Shown here piece after piece: positions 56,517 to 64,000 of a stretch of 64,000 nucleotides of DNA. The notes beneath the pieces were generated by a model. That model was not told the DNA's origin. It ran no database searches and worked only from the letters and a program-made list of their open reading frames with translations. The position numbers were made by a program, and so were the translations under genes. The stretch is taken from NCBI GenBank assembly GCA_029974985.1, contig JARKQC010000179.1, forward strand, positions 45,055-109,054. The letters are read 5' to 3'. Position 1 is the stretch's first letter, and every line of letters begins with the position of its first letter. Origin of the DNA: Bacteroidota bacterium. GTDB taxonomy: Bacteria > Bacteroidota > Ignavibacteria > Kapaibacteriales > UBA2268.

Positions 56517-57212
56517 ATGTATAAAATCTATTTTTTAGTTTTAACATTTATTCTAGTCAATTGCAATCAAACTGAAAATGACAATAGAATGTACTATTTT
56601 CAGTTTTCAAATTTTTTGGAAGCTAAAATTTATACATATTCAAATTCGCAAAATGAGAATGATAAAATATATTTTTCAATTTTATCAAGACAAGAAAAGA
56701 AAAATTCATTTTTATATATCGAAAAATTTGATTCTAATTTACAGAAATATGAAACCTTACAATTAGATGTTAATAATAGTGGAATTTTTGTTAAAGACTT
56801 TCATCGTTTAATAGATACGAACTTAACACGCTTGAAAGTATATTCTGATACACTATTTTTATGGAATAATAAAAAAAATGATAAATATTTATTCGAATCT
56901 TCTGTAAATAGACCCGAAATGCGAAACTTATGTGTTTACAAAATTATTACAAAATATAAAGGTCAAACATCAGATTTTAATTATAATGATAGCTTATATA
57001 AGGCAATTATTTCAGAAGAAGATTTATTTTATGACGACGGTACAGGTAAAATTTTTCTACAAAAGTCAAAAATCACTTATGCAGAAAATCTTGGTATAGT
57101 TTCTATTGAAATTTCAAATGATTTTGGAACAAAAAAATATGTTCTTAAATCAATAGAAGCTATTAATAAATGGGAAGAAAAAATTAAAAAAAATTGGAGT
57201 ATAAACAAATAA
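56517..57212 (+). CDS. Lipoprotein of unknown function
   Basis: 231 residues with a short lipoprotein signal (MYKIYFLVLTFILVNCNQ). The mature part is Asn/Lys/Ile-rich with many beta-type segments and no recognised domain. It starts four bases after the deaminase stop and ends one base before the glycosyltransferase start, so the three are in one transcript. Confidence 0.65.
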   Translation: MYKIYFLVLTFILVNCNQTENDNRMYYFQFSNFLEAKIYTYSNSQNENDKIYFSILSRQEKKNSFLYIEKFDSNLQKYETLQLDVNNSGIFVKDFHRLIDTNLTRLKVYSDTLFLWNNKKNDKYLFESSVNRPEMRNLCVYKIITKYKGQTSDFNYNDSLYKAIISEEDLFYDDGTGKIFLQKSKITYAENLGIVSIEISNDFGTKKYVLKSIEAINKWEEKIKKNWSINK

Positions 57213-57213
57213 T

Positions 57214-58368
57214 ATGTTAAATAACGAGCAAAAAAAATATTATTTAGACAAAGGTAAAGAATTTTTAGAAAGTAAAAATTATGAATGGGCAAAAGATATA
57301 TTTATCGAATGTCTTAAATTAGATTTATTAGATACTGATTTTATAATAGCATTGGCAAATGTAGAGTTCAAACAAATGAATTTCTATAAATCAAAATATC
57401 TATTAGATGAAGCATATAAAATCAAACAATCACAAAGAATAATAAATTCAATAAATTCAGTAAACGAAGCTATTAAAAAATATAATATAGAAGAAAAATA
57501 TCTCACTGCCGTATTTATAGTTAAAAACGAAGAGGAAAATCTTCCGAATGCACTTAATAGTATAAAAGATGTTGTTGATGAAATAATTGTAGTTGATACT
57601 GGTTCAACAGATAATACCGTTGAAATAGCAAAAAGTTATGGTGCGAAAATATATTATTTCGATTGGATAAATGATTATTCTGCCGCAAGAAATATATCAA
57701 TAAAATATGCAACTTCAAAATGGATTATTTATCTCGATGCTGATGAAATCTTAAGCCAAGAAAGCCAAAAAAATATTAGAAATTTAATTAAAAATGCAGA
57801 TGAAAACCTTGCCGGTTTTATATGTGATATTCAAAGCGACACCTTTGATGATGATAATAATCCAATAATTCATTCGGGCTATTATCCAAGATTATTTCGG
57901 AATATTGGATATCCAATTTTGCATTTTTTTGGAAAAGTTCACGAGCAAATTTCACCATCTTTTATTGAGTGTGGCTATATTTACGAGGAATCCAGTTTAG
58001 TTATAAAACATACGGGATATGCAATAAGCCAGAAAGAAATATTTGAAAAAGTAGCAGTACATTTAAAAACACTCACAGAACATATCACAGCTGAACCAGA
58101 AAATGGATACGCCTGGTATCACCTCGGTAATACTTTATATCAAATGGGCAGAAGAGAAGAATGTAAAGAAATATTAAACAATGCCCTTATTTGCGGAAAT
58201 TTAAGTAAGCATTTGAATGCAAATACTGCATTATTATTATCGCGAATAGAGGAAGAACTCGGTAATATTAATTCTGCACTTGAATATGTAGATAAATCTT
58301 TGAAATATATTAATAATTATGAACCAGCTATTATTAGAAAAAATGAAATTTTGAGTAATAAAATGTAA
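57214..58368 (+). CDS. Family 2 glycosyltransferase with TPR repeats
   Basis: 384 residues. TPR-like helices at the N-terminus (YYLDKGKEFLESKNYEWAKDIFIECL) and at the C-terminus (GYAWYHLGNTLYQMGRREECK) flank a GT2 domain (about 95-250): LTAVFIVKNEEENLPNALNSI, EIIVVDTGSTDNTVEIAKSYGAK and the DXD-type IYLDADEIL. The family (SPBc2/WcaA-like) adds a sugar to a protein or a polysaccharide acceptor; TPR parts may bind the acceptor. It is cytoplasmic; no signal is present. Confidence 0.87.
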   Translation: MLNNEQKKYYLDKGKEFLESKNYEWAKDIFIECLKLDLLDTDFIIALANVEFKQMNFYKSKYLLDEAYKIKQSQRIINSINSVNEAIKKYNIEEKYLTAVFIVKNEEENLPNALNSIKDVVDEIIVVDTGSTDNTVEIAKSYGAKIYYFDWINDYSAARNISIKYATSKWIIYLDADEILSQESQKNIRNLIKNADENLAGFICDIQSDTFDDDNNPIIHSGYYPRLFRNIGYPILHFFGKVHEQISPSFIECGYIYEESSLVIKHTGYAISQKEIFEKVAVHLKTLTEHITAEPENGYAWYHLGNTLYQMGRREECKEILNNALICGNLSKHLNANTALLLSRIEEELGNINSALEYVDKSLKYINNYEPAIIRKNEILSNKM

Positions 58369-58464
58369 ATTAATATAATGGTATTTTCATTTTTTATAAA
58401 GTTAAATATATATAATTTTATATATTTGTATTGTAATATTTATAAATTTATTATAAAAAAATAA

Positions 58465-60333
58465 TTGCAAAAAAAAATATATATATTTCTTCTAATATTT
58501 TTAACTCAATATTTTACAACGTTTTCTAACGATGATATTGAGAAACTGCCTGATGATACAAATAAAGTAAATTTGTTAATTAATTTAAGTAAACAAGACG
58601 AATTTACTGATTCTAATATTAATTTTGCAAGCAAAGCTTATTATCTATCATTAAAATTAAATTATGATGATGGAATGATTAATTCGCTACATTTACTTGG
58701 AATTTATAATCTTTTAGAATGTGACTATGATGGAGCCTATTATTATTTTCTTGAAGAACTAAAAATTCATAAAAGGCAAAATTATAATACAGATTTAACT
58801 GCACTAGCTGAGTGCAATCGCTTGATAGGCGAAGCGTTAAGAGCAAAAAAAGAATACGATTTATCACTAAAATATTTAAGCCAAGCCGAATCTCTATTTA
58901 AAAAAGTAAATTATAAATATGGTTTAGCTAAAACTTATAATAGATTAGCTTCGGTATATTATGAAAAATATCGCAATACTGATAAAACTAATGTAATTGA
59001 ATATATTGAAAAATCTAATAAAATCGCTCTAAAAAATAATTTTGATGATATTGTAGCAAATAATTACAATATTTTAGCCACATTTTATATAGCTCATCAA
59101 GAATTTGCTATGGCATTAGAAATATATCAAAAAATTTTAAATTACTTTAATAATGATGATAAATTCTCTGAAAAGCCAAATATTTTGCGAAATATGGCTA
59201 CAAGATATTTACAAATGGGATTAAGTGATTCAGCGTTATATTACTCACGCTTATCTTATGAAGCGTCAATAAAATCAAAAATCAATAGTTCTATTTATGA
59301 ATCTGCTCTGCAACTTTATAATATTTTTAATAATTATTACGATAATATTGATTCTGCAACTTATTATCTATATCAAAAAAATAAATATAAAGAAAAATTA
59401 AATAATGAAAACAAAGAACGTTCATTAATTCAAGCTCAAATTATTGTAGAATCTAAATTAAAAGATAAACAAATTTCTGAACAAAAAGACATAATATTTT
59501 ATCAAATATTAGTTTTGATTGTTATTGTTTTACTTTCAGTTGCTTTAATAATATTAATTTATAATAAAAGTAAAGCACATAAAAGAATTAACGAAGCTAT
59601 TAAAATACAAAATGAAAAATTAGAAGAATTAAATATTTCAAAAGATAAATTTTTTTCTATCATAGCTCACGATTTAAAAAATCCAATTGGCGCTTTAAAA
59701 AATCTTTCGGGTATGCTCGAAAGTGATTATAATAATTTAAGTGAAGATGAAAAATTTGAATTTGTAAAATTATTATCAGATTCATCAAAAAATATTTTAG
59801 ATTTACTCGAAAATCTTCTTACTTGGTCTAGAAGTCAAAGGAATAAAATCGAATATTCGCCAAGTATTTACGATGTTAATCTTATTGTAAAATCCGTTTT
59901 GTTAATTACAAAAATTCAAGTAGAAGAAAAAAATATTAAAATTATAAACGAAATTCCAAATCATACTTTTGCTTTTTTCGATGTAAATATGATTTATACT
60001 GTTGTTCGAAATCTCGTTTCTAATTCTATTAAATTCTCTTTTCCAACAAAAAGTATTTATATTAGAAGCGAGGAATATATTTCAGAAAATAAAAAATATA
60101 TTAAAATTAGTATTGTGGACGAGGGAGTAGGCATCGCAGAAGATAAATTACAAGAATTGTTTGTATTAACAGAAAAATCCTCATCTATCGGGACTTTTGG
60201 TGAAAAAGGTACAGGTCTGGGGCTCATAATTGTTAAAGAGTTTATAAATAAAAATAACGGTATAATTTGGGCAGAAAGCAAAGTTAATGTTGGCACAACA
60301 ATTAGCTTTACATTGCCAATTAATCCAAATTAG
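58465..60333 (+). CDS. TPR-sensor histidine kinase
   Basis: 622 residues. A TTG at 58465 is the first possible start (an in-frame TAA is directly upstream, the next ATG is at codon 70), and it leads straight into a signal peptide. Tetratricopeptide repeats fill residues 40-330, a membrane helix lies near 343-366, the HisKA box has His402 (FFSIIAHDLKNPIGALKN), and the ATPase has VVRNLVSNSIKFS, VDEGVGIAEDKL and GEKGTGLGLIIVKEF. It should sense a periplasmic cue and phosphorylate an unlinked regulator; no response regulator is adjacent. Confidence 0.92.
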   Translation: MQKKIYIFLLIFLTQYFTTFSNDDIEKLPDDTNKVNLLINLSKQDEFTDSNINFASKAYYLSLKLNYDDGMINSLHLLGIYNLLECDYDGAYYYFLEELKIHKRQNYNTDLTALAECNRLIGEALRAKKEYDLSLKYLSQAESLFKKVNYKYGLAKTYNRLASVYYEKYRNTDKTNVIEYIEKSNKIALKNNFDDIVANNYNILATFYIAHQEFAMALEIYQKILNYFNNDDKFSEKPNILRNMATRYLQMGLSDSALYYSRLSYEASIKSKINSSIYESALQLYNIFNNYYDNIDSATYYLYQKNKYKEKLNNENKERSLIQAQIIVESKLKDKQISEQKDIIFYQILVLIVIVLLSVALIILIYNKSKAHKRINEAIKIQNEKLEELNISKDKFFSIIAHDLKNPIGALKNLSGMLESDYNNLSEDEKFEFVKLLSDSSKNILDLLENLLTWSRSQRNKIEYSPSIYDVNLIVKSVLLITKIQVEEKNIKIINEIPNHTFAFFDVNMIYTVVRNLVSNSIKFSFPTKSIYIRSEEYISENKKYIKISIVDEGVGIAEDKLQELFVLTEKSSSIGTFGEKGTGLGLIIVKEFINKNNGIIWAESKVNVGTTISFTLPINPN

Positions 60334-60341
60334 AAAAATAT

Positions 60342-61316
60342 TTATTTCAAATTTAAACGATTACAATATATATCAATAGTCGCATAAATTGCATCGAGTG
60401 TGCTTTGCTCCGTACCTATATTTTTTCCAGCAATCGCAAAAGCAGTGCCGTGGTCGGGCGAAGTTCTAATAATTGGTAAGCCAGCTGTGAAATTCACCCC
60501 ACCGCCACAAGCTAATAATTTTAATGGAATTAATCCTTGGTCGTGATACATTGCAAGATATCCATCGAAATTTTTAAATTCTTTGTGAGCAAAAAAACCA
60601 TCAGAAGGATAGGCACCTGAACAGTTTATTCCCATATAATTAGCTTTTTTTATAGCAGGTAAAATTTCATCAATTTCTTCGTTTCCAATATTTCCATTTT
60701 CGCCCGAATGTGGGTTTAAACCTAAAACTGCGATTTTTGGATTTTCTATAGCAAAATCATATTTTAATGACTTGTTAAATTCAAGTATTTTCTCAAAAAT
60801 AATTTCTCGTTTTATCAAATTTGGAACTTCTTTTATAGATTTATGTGTTGTTACTAATGCACATCTTAAATTATCTTTAAATAAAATCATTAATTGCTTT
60901 TGAATATTGCATTTTTCAGCAAAATATTCAGTATGCCCCGTATATGACCAACCCGTCATATACATTGATTCCTTAGATATTGGCAAAGTTAAAATAGCAT
61001 TGTTTTTTTTATTTATAGTTTCAGAAAAAGCTAAATCGAGCGATTTTACAGCTATTTTACCAGCTTCAAAATCAATTTTTCCAAGATTTATTTTATAATC
61101 AGAATCAAAATCAATAATATTAATTTTATAATTTGAATTATGTAAATTGTGAAAATTTGCATCAAAATTTAAAATATCATACCACTGATTGAGAATTTTC
61201 TTTGGAGAAAAAAGATTAAATTCAATTTTTTTATCAATATTTATTTTTTTTAAAGCTTTTAAAAAAACTTCTATTCCAATACCATTTGGATCACCAATCG
61301 AAACAGCTATTTTCAT
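60342..61316 (-). CDS. pdxA: 4-hydroxythreonine-4-phosphate dehydrogenase
   Basis: 324 residues. AVSIGDPNGIGIEVFLKAL opens the protein; metal ligands lie in YTGHTEYFA, AMYHDQGLIPLK and RTSPDHGTAFAIAG, the PdxA pattern. It works in the DXP-independent-of-salvage route to vitamin B6 together with PdxJ, which is not in the window. Its first four bases overlap the end of the amino-acid permease gene, so the two are co-transcribed. Confidence 0.95.
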   Translation of the reverse strand: MKIAVSIGDPNGIGIEVFLKALKKINIDKKIEFNLFSPKKILNQWYDILNFDANFHNLHNSNYKINIIDFDSDYKINLGKIDFEAGKIAVKSLDLAFSETINKKNNAILTLPISKESMYMTGWSYTGHTEYFAEKCNIQKQLMILFKDNLRCALVTTHKSIKEVPNLIKREIIFEKILEFNKSLKYDFAIENPKIAVLGLNPHSGENGNIGNEEIDEILPAIKKANYMGINCSGAYPSDGFFAHKEFKNFDGYLAMYHDQGLIPLKLLACGGGVNFTAGLPIIRTSPDHGTAFAIAGKNIGTEQSTLDAIYATIDIYCNRLNLK

Positions 61317-62734
61317 TTATTTTTTCTTCTAAAATAATAATACAAAGGCAGACCGCACAACACTAATAATAAACCAAATACTGAGTTAATTATTTCAGCA
61401 TTACCCGAAATATAATTTTGTATATCATTATATAAAGTTAAAATTACAAAAAGCGAAGCAATGATAACAAAAATTAGCGGAATATATGGATAAAACGGTA
61501 CTTTATATGGACGATGAACATCGGGCATTTTTTTCCGTAATATTATCACCCCATAAGCGCCGAGAGCATAAAATATCCAGCTTACAAAAATTAGCATATC
61601 GGTTAAATCATCGAAAGAACCGCTTAAAACTAACGCAGCAGACCATATTGCCTGAAGAAATAAAGCATTAGCGGGTGTGTTATATTTTGGATTAACTTTT
61701 CCAAAAGTTGAAAAAAGCATACCCTTTTGTGCCATAGCAAAATATACTCTTGCACTAACTAAAATTGTTCCGTTTGACGTTCCAAAAGTAGAAATCATAA
61801 CAAGCGCCGCAATCAAAGAGCCACCAATTGGACCAATAGCAATATCTGCAACATCTGCGGCTACTAATTTGGATTTTGCCATTACATCAATTGGAAGAAC
61901 AAATAGATAAGCTAAATTAATTAAAATATATACAGAAATTATAATTAAAGTACCAAAAACTAATGCTTTGGGTATGTTTTTCATTGGATTTTTTACTTCA
62001 CCAGCAATATAAGTAATATTATTCCAGCCATCGAAAGCCCAAAAAGCCGCAGAAAGTGCCGCAACAATGCCTCCAACAAGACCCAAACTACTACTAAAAT
62101 TTGGAGTGTCGTAAGTGAAATTTGATAAAGAACCACCTCCATATAAAAAACCAGCAATAACCAGCATTAATATTGCAATTACTTTAGCTGTCGTGAAAAA
62201 TTCAGCAACTTTACCACCATATTTTACTCCAAAATAATTAACCGTAGTAAGAAGAAAAATTATAAAAATCGTTAAAGATTTTACTCCAAAATCTTTCAAA
62301 GGAAAAATTTTTCCTACAAAAGGCATATATAAGAAAAATGAATTTTCAACATCAGGCGAAAATCTTGGTAATTTAAAATAATATTCAAAATATTCTGAAA
62401 AAATATAAGTAATCGAGGCTATCGAACCCGTCTGAATTACTGCTAAAATCGCCCAACCGTACAAATACGATGTCAAGGGGCCATACATTTTATCAAAAAA
62501 TATATATTGTCCGCCAGTTTCTGTAATCATTCCCGCAACTTCGCTATTTGATAATGCACCAAAAAGGGTTAAAACACCTGCTAAAATCCATACGAAAAGC
62601 AGTAATTCTGGTGAGCCTAATTCGCCAGCCATTAATGCTGGTTTTTTAAAAATTCCCGAGCCAATAACGGCTCCAACAACTATTGAAATTGTAGTAAAAA
62701 GTCCTAATGATGGAAGTAATTTCTCTTGTTTCAT
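61313..62734 (-). CDS. APC-family amino-acid permease
   Basis: 473 residues and about 12 membrane helices. The opening SLGLFTTISIVVGAVIGSGIFKKPA carries the GSGIF substrate-binding segment; AFWAFDGWNNITYIAGEVKNP is the helix-6 motif of LAT/SteT-type transporters. It probably exchanges or imports neutral amino acids. It leads a two-gene operon with pdxA, and a long palindrome lies 67 bases upstream of its ATG. Confidence 0.9.
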   Translation of the reverse strand: MKQEKLLPSLGLFTTISIVVGAVIGSGIFKKPALMAGELGSPELLLFVWILAGVLTLFGALSNSEVAGMITETGGQYIFFDKMYGPLTSYLYGWAILAVIQTGSIASITYIFSEYFEYYFKLPRFSPDVENSFFLYMPFVGKIFPLKDFGVKSLTIFIIFLLTTVNYFGVKYGGKVAEFFTTAKVIAILMLVIAGFLYGGGSLSNFTYDTPNFSSSLGLVGGIVAALSAAFWAFDGWNNITYIAGEVKNPMKNIPKALVFGTLIIISVYILINLAYLFVLPIDVMAKSKLVAADVADIAIGPIGGSLIAALVMISTFGTSNGTILVSARVYFAMAQKGMLFSTFGKVNPKYNTPANALFLQAIWSAALVLSGSFDDLTDMLIFVSWIFYALGAYGVIILRKKMPDVHRPYKVPFYPYIPLIFVIIASLFVILTLYNDIQNYISGNAEIINSVFGLLLVLCGLPLYYYFRRKNK

Positions 62735-62800
62735 TCTTTGGAAAATTATGGATAAATAATAAATGTAAAATTAAGAAATTTTTTTTACTTACTAAATTAA

Positions 62801-62827
62801 TATTTTATCATAACTTATGATAAAATA
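62801..62827 (-). promoter_or_regulatory. 27-base perfect palindrome upstream of permease-pdxA
   Basis: Thirteen-base perfect arms (TATTTTATCATAA and its complement) around a single C. It lies 67 bases before the permease ATG, in the promoter zone. The size and symmetry suit a dimeric repressor operator; as RNA it would also fold into a hairpin. The regulator is unknown. Confidence 0.6.
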
Positions 62828-62958
62828 AATTCAAGCACATTTTCAATGCAAATTTCTTGATAATTAGTAAATTTATAGATTAGTAAAAATATATGTTAGA
62901 ATTGAGAATAAATGATATATTTATAAAAGATAAGCTATCTTCAAAGGGTGTAATTCAT
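62828..62958. other. Intergenic spacer without gene
   Basis: AT-rich. I see a small inverted repeat (AAGATA-AGC-TATCTT near 62928) and no coding frame with family signals. It separates the permease promoter zone from the first repeat copy. Confidence 0.6.
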
Positions 62959-63031
62959 ATAAAAAAACACCCCAAATATTTTTAAATCAATAATTGGGGT
63001 GCAAAAATGGATATGAAAAATTATTTTTAAT
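62959..63031 (-). repeat. Direct repeat copy 1 (contains terminator)
   Basis: About 73 bases nearly identical to 63736-63807. It includes a stem CACCCCAA/TTGGGGTG with a T run on the minus strand at 62961-63001, serving as terminator of the toxin gene, plus the sequence between that hairpin and the toxin stop. Confidence 0.8.
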
Positions 63032-63032
63032 T

Positions 63033-63442
63033 TTACTGTTTCATTGCCTTTTCGGGAGTAATTCTACCTAATGGTGTCTTTTCAAAGTCTAAATCATAAC
63101 TTATTAAAGTAAGTTTATTGGAAGTAGCAATGAAATATTGAAGAGCATCATCAAAATCTAAATCATAACTTTTTTTATTGCAACAATACTATGAATATCA
63201 TTGAGATTTGTATTAATTATTTCAATATTATTCTCTGATAAATCATTAACAAAACGGACCAAAGTATCATATTTTTTAATACTACTTAAAAATATACAAA
63301 TAGAATACATTGAAAAAGATGATACATAAATATCTGAATCTTTAGCAAAATTTAGAAATCGAATAACATTTTTAGCTTTTTCTCTATTTAAAAGTAATTC
63401 AAGCCATATATTCGTGTCTAATAAATACATTACTTTTGCCAT
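63033..63442 (-). pseudogene. PIN-domain toxin, frame broken at an A7 run
   Basis: The first part (94 codons, stop at 63158) opens MAKVMYLLDTNIWLELLL, the start of a VapC-type PIN domain, and stops right after IHSIVAIKK. A shift of -1 at the run of seven A on the coding strand (63170-63176) restores SYDLDFDDALQYFIATSN and ISYDLDFEKTPLGRITPEKA, the exact second half of the same family, ending at 63033. The joined protein is 136 residues. The cause may be a real mutation, a sequencing error in a homopolymer, or slippage: A-AAA-AAA-G is a classic slippery site. It overlaps the antitoxin by 13 bases. Confidence 0.82.
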
Positions 63443-63639
63443 AAATTTACAATTTTATGTTGCAATTCAACTGAAGAATATTGTGTATTTAAATTAGATA
63501 AATCTCCTACCCAATCAAATTTAAATGATTTAGATCTTTTTTCTTTATTATATTTTTTTCGGAGAAATTCAGCATAATTATATAAATCACGTCGTGCCGA
63601 ATCTGGTAACTCATTAATTGTATTTAAAATATCAAACAT
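63430..63639 (-). CDS. DUF2281-type antitoxin
   Basis: 69 residues. INELPDSARRDLYNYAEFLRKKY, then FDWVGDLSNL and YSSVELQHKIVNLW, follow the DUF2281 antitoxin pattern (ELP...V..fv.fL, then W.G.L, then SSVELQHkA..W). Such proteins neutralise PIN toxins encoded just downstream, as here (13-base overlap). The partner's reading frame is broken, so the module may be decaying or regulated by slippage. Confidence 0.83.
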   Translation of the reverse strand: MFDILNTINELPDSARRDLYNYAEFLRKKYNKEKRSKSFKFDWVGDLSNLNTQYSSVELQHKIVNLWQK

Positions 63640-63735
63640 ATAATACCTTTAACTAATAATAATTTATAAACGCTACTTATTTGGAATTATTTTTCTTAAA
63701 TAAATATCTTTTATTGTAGAATTGAAAATCTCTCA

Positions 63736-63807
63736 ATAAAAAAACACCCCAAATATTTTTTAATCAATAATTGGGGTGCAAAAAAGAATATCAAAATTAT
63801 TTTTAAT
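63736..63807 (-). repeat. Direct repeat copy 2 (contains terminator)
   Basis: The matching copy, 777 bases from copy 1, with the same hairpin at 63738-63778. It serves the C69 dipeptidase gene and includes the last bases of that gene. Only a few substitutions and one single-base indel separate the copies. Confidence 0.8.
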
Positions 63808-64000
63808 CATCAAGACTTTTACGCATTCTTAAATCATAATATTTTGGTCTTTCTTTAATAACTTTTCTAAAAAATTCATTGCCATAACCGACGCCTTTCG
63901 GACTTCTGCCATTATCTTTATTAACGTCATTAATAAAACCGTCATTATATTTTGTTACCATAAATTCCCATAAATCTCTCCAACGATTAACTGTATTTTC
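63803..64000 (-). CDS. C69-family dipeptidase, C-terminal end
   Basis: Only the last 65 codons lie in the window. The end of the protein reads WEFMVTKYNDGFINDVNKDN, then GVGYGNEFFRKVI, matching the C-terminal part of peptidase U34/C69 dipeptidases (..y.vtKYNDGyin.. with a final GYP/GYG segment). The catalytic Cys near the N-terminus is outside. The stop is followed by the repeat-borne terminator. Confidence 0.65.
   Translation of the reverse strand, partial: ENTVNRWRDLWEFMVTKYNDGFINDVNKDNGRSPKGVGYGNEFFRKVIKERPKYYDLRMRKSLDD

Overview
The window is very AT-rich, gene-dense bacterial chromosome from a Gram-negative (diderm) member of the Bacteroidota/FCB group. The diderm assignment rests on lpxD, an OmpH/Skp chaperone, a TonB-dependent receptor, an OmpA-type lipoprotein and many lipobox proteins. 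The FCB assignment rests on a giant secreted protein with a type IX secretion C-terminal tail, the CytoC_RC-type cytochrome and the style of the lipoproteins. True Bacteroidetes rarely have flagella, so the intact flagellin cluster points to a deep lineage such as Kapabacteria or Ignavibacteria. That placement is inference. No rRNA, integrase, transposase or CRISPR array is visible; the one RNA gene seen is a tRNA-Ser(GGA).

Layout. 1-2420 (-): a restriction-methylase fusion cut by the window edge. 2558-5336: a dihaem cytochrome, a crotonase, a VapBC-type toxin-antitoxin pair and a lipoprotein. 5529-10397 (+): penicillin-binding protein 1A, an FAH hydrolase and two translationally coupled lipoproteins. 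10407-14460 (+): a flagellar filament cluster (fliC, fliS, fliD, flaG, a chaperone-like gene, a flgM-like gene) with a near-consensus sigma-28 promoter and a leader rich in GGA motifs. 14547-20133 (+): ssb, an MCE protein, an O-methyltransferase, a VWA-OmpA lipoprotein, an M28 peptidase and pyrE. 20209-26391: DUF805, accA, a MauE/DoxX protein, comF, an isochorismatase-type hydrolase, a secreted nuclease and an aldehyde dehydrogenase. 26448-30751: dnaN facing psd-pssA-purS-purQ-tatA-tatA2. 30768-43372 (-): an aminopeptidase, an MFS carrier, then ompH-lpxD-purB-oxidoreductase, an OPT transporter and a MacB/LolCDE-like ABC pair. 43618-46015 (+): a Cys-rich membrane protein and a NosA/OprC-like copper TonB receptor. 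46231-52236: tRNA-Ser, a Tat-exported LD-carboxypeptidase and a 1545-residue T9SS cargo protein. 52317-55827 (-): fbp, a probable PPi-dependent phosphofructokinase and a barrel-like protein. 55970-60333 (+): dCMP deaminase, a lipoprotein, a TPR glycosyltransferase and a TPR histidine kinase. 60342-62734 (-): pdxA and an amino-acid permease behind a 27-bp palindrome. 62959-63807: a second toxin-antitoxin module whose toxin frame is broken at an A7 run, bracketed by two ~72-bp direct repeats. 63803-64000 (-): the end of a C69 dipeptidase.

How genes work together. The flagellar block looks like a self-contained late-gene unit: filament, cap, export chaperones and an anti-sigma-28-like factor, with possible CsrA-type control of flagellin translation. 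PssA and Psd make phosphatidylethanolamine; PurS, PurQ and PurB, PyrE and dCMP deaminase serve nucleotide synthesis; fructose bisphosphatase and the phosphofructokinase sit together at the glycolysis/gluconeogenesis switch. Most genes lack an obvious Shine-Dalgarno site, whereas fliC and ssb have strong ones.
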